DNA of 64,000 bases from Thinopyrum elongatum. Lineage: Eukaryota; Streptophyta; Magnoliopsida; Poales; Poaceae. Within the stretch, counting starts at the first letter, position 1, and each line of letters opens with the position of its first letter. The DNA lies in assembly GCA_011799875.1 (NCBI GenBank), contig CM022298.1, forward strand, positions 58,490,784-58,554,783, written 5' to 3'. Shown piece by piece: positions 42,773 to 54,870 of this stretch. Under the pieces are notes generated by a model, which did not search any database, was not told the DNA's origin, and saw only the letters and a list, made by a program, of their open reading frames with translations. Position numbers and translations under genes: made by a program.

Positions 42773-43634
42773 AGAGCAACTCCAACGCAGGTACCCATTT
42801 TGTCCGCCGCCGTCCGTTTGGGTCATCGCGGATAAATGTGTTGGCCCAACGCGCCGACCCATTCGCAAAATGCGTCGCGTCCGGGTGGACCCTTTTGTGG
42901 CCCAAATTTTGTTGCTAAAATGCGTCGGCGCAGACACGAAGCGGACGCGCCACGCGTCCTCTCGGTGTCCGCCGCGTCCCCACCTAGCGGTCACCCAACT
43001 ACCGCGGTCTTCTTTATTAATGATGACCGCCCATCACGGGCCCATGCGTCAGCGACGACGGTCGGCCTTTTTTAATCCGAGCGTGTGGTGGGGGGCCGTC
43101 CTCATCCGCTTCCAGACGCCCCCGTCCCCATCTCGCCACCCACTGTGCTCCCCCATCGGCGACAAACCCTAGCCACCGCCATGGGCTTCTTGTCCGGCAA
43201 GGACAAGGGCAAGGCCCCCGCCTCCCCCGGCGTCTTCCCACCGGCCTCGGTAGTGCGTCAACGTCCCAGTGCACCAAGCGAAGTGGCACTGGGAGCAACC
43301 CCCTCCCATATCTTGATGTGATGCTTCCACACGACTGACACTTGGATCCGGAGAGGATCCCAGTGCCGGCGGCGCCGCGGTCGGCGCTGGCGCAGACGGA
43401 GGAGGTGCGGCGCCGGCCTTTGTGGCCAGCATTAATGTTTAATTAACGTTTCTGTTTTCAAAATATTTGCGGTAATGTTTTTTTCGCGCGACCTAAAAAA
43501 TGGGTCGGGCCAGTGTTAGGCTGAAGCGCTGACCCAAACGCGAAAGCGGACATTGATGTCCGCCGGGCCGACCCAAACGGACAAAAAGCGGACAAAATCG
43601 CCGTCCGTTTGGGTCGGCGCGTGGGATTTGCTCT
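42773..43634. mobile_element. 862-bp TIR element carrying a GC-rich gene-like segment
   Basis: Ends agagcaactccaacgc and, inverted at the right, agagcaaatcccacgc; just inside, gtccgtttgggtc occurs at both ends (42808 and inverted near 43550 and 43600). The interior is GC-rich and includes a plus-strand frame from 43181 (MGFLSGKDKGKAPASPG, 46 residues) that looks like part of a captured gene. No transposase. Superfamily not assigned; the ends resemble those at 5142 and 15525. Confidence 0.5.
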
Positions 43635-44614
43635 AACCACCTAGCGACAACTAAAGCCACTGGAGCGAACCAAAGACTCACAATCATCATTTTAGCTATC
43701 TCGTCGGAGCCGAACAAACCTTATTATAGTAGAAAGTCGGGAATAAATTGTAACAGATAAACTATAATTGTGTCCATATCTCCCTGCTTTTTTGGAGGAC
43801 ATGATCAATAATTCTCTGTTCCTTTCATGGGAAGATAGTCTGTTCTTTTCATTGGAAGGTAGGATTTTTTTTCCCAGCAAAGAGTGGATTTCTTGTTTAA
43901 AATGTAGCATTAAAGAGATACAAACATAAAAAGCACACAACTAGCCTCTGCATAGATAAGATGCACACAATCAACATCAATTCACACACGCAGAAAACCA
44001 CACTAGCAGCTAGCAAAATCAAATAAGATCATAGCTATGCCATGGTGAAGTAAAAGAAAAAGATAAAAACAAACGATCAAAACGGCGATTAACAATCTAC
44101 AAAAACAACCAAGCACTAACCATCTCTTGACATCACCTGTACTACGAGAAGATTTGCCAACAACAATGCCTTCAGAGGGGGAACGGCGCTCACGCGCCGT
44201 CGTCACCGAATCCGACAACCGCTGAATAACAAGCCGAACAAATCTGAGCAATGTCTTAGGTAACTGACACCAGAACCTAGTCCGGGCTGTTGGCGTAGAA
44301 TTGGATGATCGGTAGTTAGTGGTGAGCTACATTACATTTTAAACCAGTAGTATCTCAAAACTGGGTGCCGCTGTTGGTGTAGGGCCAGTGTCATCGCATA
44401 CTCACCGCATACTCACCGCACTCGAGCTGATGGCGATGGTCTGGAGCTGGAGCGCCACTTCTTCTGCTCAAGTGCTTCCGTCTCCACCGGACAGGAGCGT
44501 AGCAACAAATCTGACCATCCAGCTCCAGGAGCAATCTTGCGCGTCACTCTGCTTCCATGCCTACAAAATCCAGCGAAAGAAAGAAACATCCAAGAAACCC
44601 CACCAAGCCGAACC
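43635..44614. other. Upstream region of UGT2
   Basis: No gene is supported. The last 250 bases should hold the UGT2 promoter and leader, but no clear TATA box is seen, and this region does not match the UGT1 upstream segment. Confidence 0.3.
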
Positions 44615-46645
44615 ATGGAAAGCACGCCGGCGGCCACCCCCAGCCCGGGCGTCGGCCATGGAGGCGGCAACGAGGGCGCGGCCGTCCTCCTCCTGCCGTT
44701 CCCGGGGGCGCTGGGCCACACGAACCCGATGCTGGAGCTGGGCCGCCGTCTGGCTCACCACGGCCTCCGCCCCACGTTCGTCTCCACCCGCCACGTGCTC
44801 TCCTCCACCCCGCCCCCCGGCGCGCCCTTCCGCGTGGCCGCCATCTCCGACGGTTTCGACGCCGGCGGCTTCGCCTCGTGCCCAGACACCGCCGAGTACT
44901 TCTCCCGGCTGGAGACCGTGGGGTCGGAGACGCTGCGCGAGCTCCTGCTGTCGGAGGAGGCCACCGCGGTGCGCGTGCTGGTGTACGACTCCCACCTGCC
45001 GTGGGCGGGGCGGGTGACGCGGGCCGCCGGCGTGCCCGCCACGGCGTTGTTCACGCAGCCGTGCGCGGTGAACGTCGTCTACGGGAAGGTGTGGGCGGGG
45101 CAGCTGGCGCTGCCGGTGACGGACGGGCGTGAGCTGCTGGCGCGCGGAGCGCTGGGCGTGGAGCTGGGGCCGGAGGACGTGCCTCCCTTTGTGGCGGCGC
45201 CGGAGTCGATGGCAGTGTTCCTTAAGACGTCGATTGAGCAGTTCGACGGGCTGGAGGACGCCGACGACGTGCTCGTGAACTCATTCAGCGACATCGAGCC
45301 CAAGGTGAGTCATCGTACACTCATACTACTTGTGTGCTCGAGCCACTCAAACCGTTTGCTCTGCTTATATAATAGGGATGGTTTGGTCTGTTAAACTGGT
45401 TTGGTTTGATAGAGTACTTTCTCATAATAAAGTTGATAAAACCACTAGTGAGGTCCACAGCAATTAATCTTTACATAATTTTAGACATAGCGATTGCAAA
45501 ATTACTATGAAAAAAGTTAATTAATTTCTCCAATCCGATTAGTTTATATGAAACATATTTAAGATATACTGTGACAATCACTAAGACGAATACATGCTAT
45601 ATACCATACAAAACTGTATAGTTGGGAACTTTTCCAGAATGTGAATCGAATGGTTTGATTTTTGTGTCATATGAATCATAGTGGTTGCTCAAACTGATGG
45701 TCAAATTTAGTCTTAGAATATGTGTGTGACTTATGACCCGAACGAAGGGAGTGGTTTTAAAAAGTAATTTTGATCACCGACACTATGGAAATCGAGCAGG
45801 AGGTGGACTACATGAAGTTAACATGGAGAGTAAAGACTGTTGGTCCCACCTTGCCATCATTTTATCTCGGCGATGATCGCCTGCCATCCAACAAGTCTTA
45901 TGGTTTCAACCTTTTTGTTGACGATGCGGCGTGCATGGGTTGGCTTGAAAAGCAGAGCATCTTCTCTGTTGTGCTTGTATCATACGGGAGTTATTCAAAC
46001 TATGACGTGACTCAGTTGGAGGAGCTTGGCAATGGACTATGCAATTCTAGCAAACCTTTCCTTTGGGTTGTTAGATCCGACGAGGCACACAAGTTATCGG
46101 ATCAACTCAAGGTGAAATGTGAGAAGAATGGATTAATTGTTCCTTGGTACCCCAGCTTGAGGTTCTAGCACACAAGGCCATTGGTATCATATCATAAACC
46201 ATATCTCTTTTCCTCTTCATATGAAAATGAATTAAAAGGTTTGCTAAAACAAGGAAATAAAAGTAACATTCTAATTTTTATTTCATAAATATATGTGTAG
46301 GTTGTTTTGTTACCCATTGTGATGGAACTCGACACTGGAGGCAGTTGTCTGCGGTGTACCTCTTGTGGGAATTCCGCACTGGGCGGACCAACTTGTGGGA
46401 ATATCGCAAAGTATGTGGGGAGCGTGTGGGATATGGGTGTGCGATTGCGGAAGAGTGAAAATGGATCGCTAACGAGTGCGGAGGTCGAGAGGTGTATTAG
46501 AGAGGTCACGGATGGGGAGAAGAAGGACGAGTATAAAAGGAATGCTAGCTACGAAGTGGATGCAAAAGGCAAAGAAGGCAATGCGAGAAGGAGGAACCTC
46601 ACACAAGTATATTGCTGAATTCGCTACCAAGTATTCGTTAATTTA
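44615..46645 (+). pseudogene. UDP-glycosyltransferase, UGT74-like, copy 2 (frameshifted)
   Basis: Three exons: 44615-45304, 45800-46183 and 46301-46645. Exon 1 has LLPFPGALGHTNPM with the catalytic His at residue 35, HVLSSTPPPGAPF and a UGT74-like acceptor domain to FSDIEPK. Exon 2 continues EVDYMKLTWRVKTVGPTLPS to NGLIVPW, after which one base is missing near 46149-46153, giving a stop at 46166-46168. Exon 3 has further single-base shifts within the PSPG box (after THC, near 46321, and near 46395) and near 46550. No sugar-nucleotide site can be made. It has one more intron than UGT1, at 45305-45799. Close relative of the gene at 22468-23968 but in opposite orientation. Confidence 0.85.
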
Positions 46646-47204
46646 AAGTTTCAGCAGTGCAATCTTTATTTGAAAATAAGCTAGTAGGCAGTGATTTCAG
46701 GCACATAAGTTTAGAGGAGATGACATTTTCCATATGTAATTAGAGTGCTATCTTATCACCGTTTTGAAGGGTGTTGAAATTTTCATATATCAATAGCCAG
46801 TGGAAAATTTGTTTCCACATTATACCATGAAGTCATAGGCTTGTAAAGTTCACATGACAAAGGGCATCGAAGAAAGGGGTGGAAATTATCCTCCGGTTCT
46901 GCTCCACAAACCAGACGTAGATCATCATTTTCCAACCACTGCTAAACTTTTTCTGCCAAGTCGGCAATGCATTTGTTGCAACTTGCCATGCATGGATATG
47001 GACGGTCGGGGCACATCACACAACCAAATGTTCTTCCAGCAAGAACGGCGCCCATCTGGCAGAGAACTAGACCCAGTATATGATCCTTTGTGTGCTTCCT
47101 CAAAAGCTAAATTGTAAGCTCTTTACAGAGAATATCCCAAACTTGCCAGGTCCCCATGCTAGTGTATCATATTCGACTCGAGGAGAACCACAGATTTTGG
47201 TAAT
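46646..47204. other. 3' flank of UGT2, no gene
   Basis: AT-rich sequence with no supported coding region. Confidence 0.3.
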
Positions 47205-48265
47205 TTAACAAACATCAACCGGCAAGAAGTACTCATGTAGCAGTCCTATATTCCATGCACCATTACCATCTAGCAGCTCAGAAGCAAGCGAATACGACAA
47301 ATACCTTGTACAGTGATAGGCTTGTAAGAGAGTATAATGGTCTCGAGATCCAATTATATTGCCAAACTCGGGTGCTCCTCCCATTGCCAACTCTCCACAC
47401 CAAGCCCTTTTTAGAAGCTTGAGCCCATAGCTAATAGCCTGCCAACGAGAACGCGCATTGCCTGTAAAAACCGCGCCTTCAAGCTTACCATCAGGATAGT
47501 ATCTAGCCTTTAGGAATTGTGCACAAAGGTTGTTAGGTTTCAAAATAAGTCTCCAAGCCTGCCTTGCAAGCAATGCTTGATTGAAAAGGTGGGATTATCG
47601 AAAGCCAACACCACCTTTGTCTTTCCGTTGCAATAGATTGTCCCAAGCTCGCCAGTGCACTTTTGTTTTACCTTTTGAGGAACCCGAACAAAAGCCTCTC
47701 ACCATCCTAGTGGGTTCGTCACAAACCAAGAAAGGCAACTTAAACACCCCCATAATGTATGTGGGCAATGCTTGAGCTACATACTTAATAAGTGCCTCTC
47801 TACCAGATTGAGCGAGATGGCCATCTCCCCATTGGATTACACATTTTATTAGGCTCATTTGAAGGTTTTGGAATCTTCCTTTTGACATCCTCCCATCAGG
47901 AGTAGGAAGCCCCATGTATTTTTCATCAAAGACCATACTAGTGATATTAAGAACTTCTCTTACTTCCTGTCGGACAATAGCTGGACATGCATGCCCAAAA
48001 AGAATTGAGCATTTATTCAAATTCAAGCTTTGATGAGTGGCAGTACTATAGAGAACCAAAGCTTGCTTGATCCTTATTGCTTGTGCATGTGAAGCTCAAA
48101 GAATAGCAAAGTATCATCAGCGAAATAAAGATATGAAATACCCGGAGCTCTTCTGCATACCTTAATAGGAGTAATATCACCAGCAGAAACATTATTTCAG
48201 AATTGCAGACAGACCATCAGCCACAAAAAGAAACAAGAATGGGGATAGAGAGGGTCTCCTTGCCG
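47205..48265 (-). pseudogene. LINE reverse-transcriptase fragment
   Basis: Read on the minus strand from 48265: ALRQGDPL, then ISYLYFADDTLLF (the F-A-D-D catalytic box), SLNLNKCSILFG, YMGLPTPDGRMSKGRF, WAWDNL-like KVHWRAWDNLL, GGVGFR, FNQALLARQAWRLI and the downstream region to 47205. This is the palm-thumb and connection of plant LINE reverse transcriptases. It is broken by shifts near 48215 and 48090 and by a stop after GGVGFR (47593-47595). The endonuclease and 3' tail are missing on both sides, so it is an internal fragment. Confidence 0.8.
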
Positions 48266-48440
48266 TAGCGCACGCGCGATGCTTTTGGGGCTTTTTCACC
48301 CGTGTTTCTGTTTTCGTTCTGTCGATCTACCATTTCTATTCTTCTCTTTGATTTCAAGAACCAGTGCTCCACATCATTACACCATATCCTTATACAACTA
48401 TTTTGTCAAAAATAATTCCCTCTACAATTATTGTGTTATC
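48266..48440. other. Short spacer
   Basis: T-rich spacer between the LINE fragment and a tandem duplication. Nothing recognised. Confidence 0.3.
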
Positions 48441-48600
48441 AGTCACATGTATATTTAGCCCCCAACATATACAGATTTTGAAAAGGATTCATGCCAGTTT
48501 TTTGTTTTTTCCCTTTTCACAGTCACATGTATATTTAGCCCCCAGCACATACAGATTTTGAATACGATTCATGCCAGTTTTTTTTTTCTTTTCTTTTCAT
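48441..48600. repeat. Tandem duplication, period 80 bases
   Basis: agtcacatgtatatttagcc at 48441 and at 48521 begin two copies of an 80-base unit ending in catgccagttttttt and a pyrimidine run. The copies differ by a few bases. Confidence 0.8.
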
Positions 48601-48814
48601 CGCACAAAAAGAAAAATCTTAAGCATGGCCCATGGTAATATGTGCATGAGGCAATAGCATGTCCGCCTTCCTCGTGTAATTGCACATGTCGCAACCCACG
48701 TGATAGTAGGCAAGTCGCACGTAGCACACATGCGGCCTACGAAGATCAGTATTTCTAAATATTTTATTTGTATTTTGTTTCTTTTATTTTATCTTGCAAA
48801 AATTTCAAAAAAGT

Positions 48815-50150
48815 GGCATTTGCAAGTCCGCCACCAACTGCAACTAGGCATACCTGAACACGACTGCAAGGGGTTGTTGAATGCGGAGTTGCGAAGGTGG
48901 CATTTCTCGGGGGTGGATAGTTACATGTCCACCACTAGATACACTACTGCAAGTGTTGGTCTCAACTCCAGCTGCGATTGCAACTAGGGAGTGATGGAGT
49001 GGAGGGGTTGCGGAAGCAACGTAGTGGTGGGTGGCGCATAGTTTCATGTTCGCCACTAGACATGCAACTGCAAGTGTTGCCATCTACTGCAACTTCACTC
49101 TTTCAACTCACAATATGCACTGTCCCACTCCGAGCCAGTTGCATTTCCATCATGAGCATACAATTTGCACCCTTCCCCTCATTTCGACTCCGGCCCAGTT
49201 GCTTGTACACCCTCAACATGCACCTTGTCACGACTTGATTTTGTTGCATGTCTAATCTTGAAATGCAACTCTGTCGATCCAGCTGCATGTCCATCCTCGA
49301 CATGCAACTTGCCCAGATCTAGCCCGGTTGCATGTTAAACTTAGACACGCAACTCCATCCTACCTAGTTGCATGTCCACTCTTGACATGCAACTGGGTTC
49401 AAAATTTTCTTTTGTTTCGAAACTGGGTGAGGCTCTCTTTTTTGCATTAGTTGCAAGTCCACCCTCAACTTGTAACCAGAGTTGACTTTTTTCTCCTCAG
49501 TTGCAAGTCCATCATCGAAACGCTACTAGGGGCTGGCTTATTTTTTTCGAAGTTGCAAGTCAACCACCCACTCGTAACTGGGGTTGTCCTTTTTTTATCC
49601 CAGTTGCAAGACAACCATCGACATGCAACTTGGTCCTTGATACCTTTTTACTGCAGTTCCAAGTCAATCAATGACTCGCAACTGGGCCTAACCCTTTTTT
49701 CATCCCAGTTGTAAATTTACCATTGACATGCAACTGGGCCCTTGATCCTTTTATTTTCTCGGTTCCAAGTCCACCCTTGAATCACAAATGGGACCAGCAA
49801 TTTTTTGAACCAAATGAATGTCCACCATTGACTCGTAACTAGGCTCAAACCTTTTATCCTAATTGAAAATCCACCATCAACGCGCAACTAGGCCAACCTA
49901 TTTTTTTGTCCCAGTTGCAAGTCTAGCATTGACATGCAACTATGATCTTTAATCCTTGTTTTTACCCTAGTTTGCATGTCCACCCATTGACTCATCACTG
50001 GGCCCTACTTTTTTTTGCCTCAGTTGCAAGTCCGCCATCAACTCGCAAATAGGGCTGGTCTTTTTTCCAGTTACAAGTCAACCATCGAGTCGAACTGGCC
50101 TCGACTCTTTTTTTTCATAGTTGCAAGTCCACCATCGACATGCAACCGGG
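48815..50150. repeat. Minisatellite of hairpin units AGTTGCA(A/T)GTC..GACATGCAACT
   Basis: More than twenty degenerate units, roughly 35-60 bases each, contain agttgcaagtcca or agttgcatgtcca followed by a T-rich or TCGA-like spacer and gacatgcaactggg. A perfect example is 49366-49394, where agttgcatgtc is followed by its exact inverse. Long frames across it are repeat translations. No terminal inverted repeats or captured gene were found at its ends. Confidence 0.75.
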
Positions 50151-50934
50151 ACCTTAATACTTTTTAAAATATGAAAAATGTGATTGCAACTGCAAATGCG
50201 GCCAATTTGAACATTTTTAAATATGTAACTTTTTAAAGTAGCGTTGAACATATTTTAAATGCATGATGAACATTGTTTAATACTCTGTAAATATTTTTCA
50301 AATAACAGTGAAAAATTAAAACACATAATGAACATTTTTTTCAAATACGCGATGAACAACTAATTTGCAAGCTTTTTTTATCTCCACAGGCATTTTTTTA
50401 GTTTCACAAATATTTTCAAAATTTGCTAAAGTTTTCTCAAATTTTGCAACCATGTTTTAAATTTGTGATATTTCTAACATTTCTAACATTTTTTATGAGG
50501 GGAATTTAATTACTGCTGTAACATTCTTCTGTTTACCACCTTTTACCATTTAATTATGTTGTTTCTGTGTGAGGTGTTGCACAAGTGGGTATCAGTATAT
50601 CGCTGTGTCCATGTGAGATGTTGACAAGCAAGTGCCTCTGTGCCTTGTACAAACGTGAATCCATTTTGCAGTTCAAATAAAAAGTGCAGATCTCCTTTAC
50701 TTCATTTCCTCATGCCCAACAACTAAAGGAAGTAAAAAAGCTCGGCTAATCTAGGTACAATCGCGAAGGAACATGTACATGCAATAGAAAGAAGTGAATT
50801 GTCAGTGTCATTCGTCGCATGGTAAACTAGTTAGGGACGATTTTTGACCGGAGGGATAGTTGATGGAGTAAGGAAACAGAAAAAACATCAAGGGAATATG
50901 TGAACCTTGAAGTTTCTTCAGGATAGTAAAATGG
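50151..50934. repeat. AT-rich degenerate repeats, no gene
   Basis: Variants of gaacatttttt-aaata and gatgaacat recur from 50205 to 50470 (for example tgatgaacattgtttaa, atgaacatttttttcaaata), a loose low-complexity repeat. The rest, to 50934, is unassigned. Confidence 0.4.
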
Positions 50935-51545
50935 ACCTTTCCAAAGAAAAATGACTACGGCTGGAGAGGGAAGTCTTGGAATGTGGAATCTACATGAGCA
51001 CCTTCCCTGTGACTGTTAATGTGATCAACTAAGCGTGAAAGTGACTTGATAGGTGATAGCTATGCTCAGAAAAGGTTCCCATGTCAGAACAAAATACATA
51101 AATTATCTTACTAACTTACTTGGGCTCCACTCTGCTGCAGCTAGCGCCTATTTATTTGCCAATACATTCATCGTACACTCACTCCCTTGACTGAAACATC
51201 AAAAGCAAAGGAAAACAGAGTTTCTTGCCCAGAACATTGCAGATTTTGCAGCTAAGTATTTGTCAAATCAACACCATTTTTTATTAGAGAGATCATCCTA
51301 ATTAACTAAGTATATACTGAACGTTTGAGTCTATTTTGTTTTAAAAACGAGCGGTTGTTAATAACTGCTAGTTGCTGGAGATATTTAAGGAGCCAAACAA
51401 GATCATATGATTCGGTAACAATATGTTCGCAAGAACTGCCATAGTCTAAGATACTTAGGTGAGATCCAGAGTTGTCAAGCATGAATTTGTGACAGACCAA
51501 TCATGTAGGTTGTTTATTCGTATACACCACGAAGGCATCTAACGT
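50935..51545. repeat. Copy C of the protease-intron / UGT-upstream segment (inverted)
   Basis: Reverse complement of 41522-42150: for example ctgcagctagcgcctattta (51136) mirrors the block at 41920-41975, and actgccatagtctaagatac (51436) mirrors 41613-41632. With copy B it forms an inverted duplication about 8.8 kb apart that encloses UGT2. Confidence 0.65.
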
Positions 51546-51660
51546 TTGTGTTGCTTACCACATTGGCTTTGGTCTTTGACGGGATGACGGCACCACTGAT
51601 CCTCCAGTCGATGGAGGACGGAAGGTCGTCAAGGCTGACGGTTTTTTTTTTCCGATCAAA
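51514..51660 (-). pseudogene. SAG39-like cysteine protease remnant, inverted copy
   Basis: On the minus strand the frame reads DDLPSSIDWRISGAVIPSK, the propeptide/mature junction of papain-like proteases, then a donor-like gtaagc at the copy C boundary. Upstream of it the gene is cut by a hAT-like MITE (51675-51857). Partner of 41130-41521. Confidence 0.6.
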
Positions 51661-51674
51661 AGGGACCTCTTCCC

Positions 51675-51857
51675 CAGGGGCGGACCTAGGGGTGTGGTCG
51701 TGGGGCCATGGCCCCCACAAACAATTTGCAGATTTTTTTTACTAGTTCATCCATATGTATATTTAGTAACTTATAACTATTTATAATGTGTTTTGACAAA
51801 AGAAAATGCTACCCTTTGTAATATTGCCCCACGTTGGTCAAACTCTTGACCCGCCAC
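51675..51857. mobile_element. hAT-like MITE, short
   Basis: Left end caggggcggacctagg, right end inverse agtggcgggtcaagag, about 183 bases of AT-rich interior. Ends resemble the 7415-7794 element. It interrupts the protease remnant. Confidence 0.5.
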
Positions 51858-51867
51858 TATTTATATA

Positions 51868-52030
51868 CTAGTAGAATGCCCGTGCGTTGCCACGGACTTT
51901 TAATTTATTTTTTCCAATTGCACCTATGAATTACAATGTATCAAATTTCACATGTATAGATTCTTTTTTTGGATAATTGTTCATGCGTGAGGCACACGTA
52001 GTCTAGTGGTTCAACATCAATCGTGTCTAA
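51868..52030 (-). mobile_element. Helitron-like 3' end (minus orientation)
   Basis: ctagtagaatgcccgtgcgt then tgccacgg: on the minus strand a hairpin CCGTGGCA..TGCACGGG-like stem lies about ten bases before a terminal CTAG, preceded by AT-rich sequence. The same end with the same neighbouring bases occurs at 59709. Confidence 0.5.
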
Positions 52031-52034
52031 TATA

Positions 52035-52193
52035 CTCCCTCCGTTTTTAAATATATGTCTTTTTAGAGATTTCAATACAAACTACATACGGATGTATATA
52101 GACATATTTTATAGTGTAGATTCACTCATTTTGATCCGTATGTAGTCCCTTATTGGAATATTTAAAAAGACTTATATTTCGGAACGGAGGGAG
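52035..52193. mobile_element. Stowaway MITE, 159 bp
   Basis: ctccctccgtttttaaatat at the left and its inverse at the right (gaacggagggag) are flanked by TA on both sides. It lies just inside the Helitron-like 3' end. The interior has the partly inverted pair tacatacggatgtat / atccgtatgtag. Confidence 0.85.
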
Positions 52194-54246
52194 TATATCA
52201 TTAGTGGGTAAGTCACTCTTCTCCTTCACATCAAGAGGAATTGTGATTTTTTTTCGGGGTAAGTCGCTCTCCTCCTCCTCCTCCTCCTCATGCTGCTTCT
52301 TTTTCTTCTTCTTTCAAGCTCACCGTCACTGTTAATGGAGCATCCGACTCAAATCGCCACACCATCCACACACACCCAGACTTGAAATTTTGATAAGAAG
52401 ATTTCACGACATGGAAAAAAATCGGTTTAACAAGTACATTACTTCTACATGAATTAAAGACAACTAACATCTAAGCCAGCAATGAACAAGCAAAAACAAC
52501 TTAGTACACATAGATATATTATCTATTCCCTTCCCCCCCCTCCCCTCCCCCTCTCCCTCCCTGCCTCTCTCAATAAATAAGTTAATCTTTCAAATAATGG
52601 TATATGATCAATTTCACTTGTCTTGAGAGCTTAGCCAAGTAGAAATCTTAAACCTTTTTCTTCATTCCAATTTTACACTCGTCTCATCCATATGTAGTAA
52701 CTTCGGAGAAAGTTAATTAAAGCCTTCCAACATCCAAGCATCATGAACCAAATGCGGAAAAAGAGTAACGATCACATCTTGAATAACAAAAATCTCGTGG
52801 AACAGATGATTCAAAACACAGAACAGGAACTTGCCTAACCTACACTAATTCTAATCCTTTCTGCGACCTGCCATACGATGTGAGCAAACATATACATTTA
52901 TGAAAATTGGAGTTGATATAAAAAGGACTGTAGTCCATTTTCGTCAGCAAAAGAAGACTAAAAATATTCTTCCAAAATAGAACAGTTACCAAGGTGCAAC
53001 TAACCAAGTATAATCTATAATCTTTCACAATAAATATGTAAGAGAATTATATTAGTTGTATAGAACACATCAGTATTCATGAAAATACCATTGAAAACAG
53101 ACAATCTGTGTCATCTCCATGCAGTACACAGAAAGAATGCTAGATTTTGCTTGACGCATTGAGTTAACTGATGAAAATACATATCTGTCAGCAATTAGCT
53201 TGGTTTCTAAACTGTCGGGACCCATGAGGCCATGGCGCCGAGGCGAAGCGCTGCACCACGGCACAGGACGCCCACCACACAGCGTGTCGTTATCTTACTA
53301 CGTTGTAGGCAATGGACGTCTCGGCAAGGAGGGACTTACTGAAGGGGTACCGCCTGTGTAGCGGCAAGTGATAAGTTCTAGACCATGTTCCACACGGTCT
53401 TGGCAGGGAAGCTCGGATCCAAAGGTACTTAATTCGACATGAGATAATAGATACACAAGCTCTCCGAAGGACATTACCGGATTACTCTAGATAGATCCTA
53501 TGCAACTTTGGATTGTTTCAGCCTGACAAACTATTTCGCCAGCAACTGAGGGTCTCATAGGTGTCTAAAGCTTCAGCACAAGGAAGAGTGTATGAAAACC
53601 AGGCAATACATTGATTGCGTATAATCAGAAGCACCAGCATGACAACATCTGATATTGTACTACCAATATCTGAACCAATTAAACCTTATGAATATAAATA
53701 CAATTAACCTATGCATGCGATTGTCTATTCATTCCATAGCAATTTGTATAAAGCTTGGAACAGACTATTATTTATATAAATACCACAAAATGCATGAAAA
53801 CATATAATAGTATAATTGATTGAGCATAGCTCACAACAATAAAGATATAATGAACTAAGATCCAAGCGACTAAGACAGCAACAGGTTCAGCCAACCAATT
53901 TCTCCTGAAGTGATAAACGGCAACTTGGTTCTCGAATTCTCTGTTGTTCGACTCGTGACCAAAATCAGAGGAACAGCGCGAAAAAAAAACAGTTTATACA
54001 TGTCAAAATCGGAGGAAATACTGCAAAGTTATACAATTGACAACTCAAAGCTAATGCATAGAAACTACGTAGTGTGGTGGCGCCAAATATTTACATAGAT
54101 GACTTAGAAAAACTATAAATGGTTGACTGTTCTAAGAATACATTGAATTCCCGGAGATTAAAATTGAACTGACCTCACAGCATGAGCCTTAGAGAGGCAT
54201 GGTATGCATGTTAGCCTAGAGATTTTTCTTTTCCCTTTAATTCTCA
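52194..54246. other. AT-rich stretch, no supported exon
   Basis: Contains a C-rich run (52527-52560) and a CTC microsatellite near 52269-52288. If the candidate exons further on belong to a minus-strand gene, its later exons and 3' UTR could be here, but no coding pattern was recognised. Confidence 0.3.
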
Positions 54247-54367
54247 GCTACCATGATACCCAGATAGACCTCTGCTTGCCCAACAGCTCCATGTGCTCTG
54301 CCTTCTTCTGTATTTTTAGCTTCTCCTTGTTCCTCCAGCTATCTGGCTTCTCAGATCTTTCTTTCAT
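54247..54367 (-). pseudogene. Candidate exon of an unrecognised basic protein
   Basis: Minus-strand frame MKERSEKPDSWRNKEKLK, then QKKAEHMELLGKQRSIWVS, follows an acceptor-like tgtacag at 54368. The highly charged, helical composition with no low complexity looks like true coding sequence. The phase does not fit the upstream candidate exon (54723-54870), so either an exon is missing between them or the locus is decayed. Confidence 0.35.
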
Positions 54368-54722
54368 CTGTACATCATCACATGTGCGCTATAGGTGTGC
54401 CTAAAGATGCATTTTCTTACAAGAAACAAAATGGTGAGCTATTCTAAAAAAACCACACCATGATAAGCTGAAACAAGGTTGGGTCTCATTGGCAGTACTG
54501 CAAACAAATAGGAGTCCTTGTTTCTTGTAAGAGGTTCATATGGAAAGCTAAGATAATGACAATTAGTAAGACTGGCGCTCCAAATTAAAGCCGAATGGAT
54601 GAGGTAAAACTGAAACAACGCCAAGGGGATTAAAAGGGGGGCTGACGGAAATCAAGCTTGAAGCGGCGGCAAACTTTGCGGCATTGCGTTCTTGTTGAAA
54701 ACGCGGGCAGCTTAGCACGCAC

Positions 54723-54870
54723 CTCCGATCTCCTCCTTGTGCTGCCGCTGGGCCTCTAGCAGCCGCACCTCAAAGGTGTACAGACGCAGCAGCTTTCCCA
54801 GCTTGTGCATGTAACCCGTACGCCTGTAGCCGCTCGAGCTGTACGCCGTGATGTTGGCGGGCTCCCTTGC
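54723..54870 (-). pseudogene. Candidate exon, same unrecognised gene
   Basis: Between an acceptor-like acctag (54876-54871) and a donor-like gtgcgt (54722) lies one open frame encoding AREPANITAYSSSGYRRTGY, then MHKLGKLLRLYTFEVRLLEA and QRQHKEEIG. It is GC-rich while the flanks are AT-rich, as for a grass exon inside introns. No family was recognised. Confidence 0.35.

Noticed and set aside
48815..50150. CRISPR-like array
   Set aside because: Units are degenerate, spacers are not unique fixed-length sequences, there are no cas genes and the genome is plant. It is a minisatellite of hairpin units.
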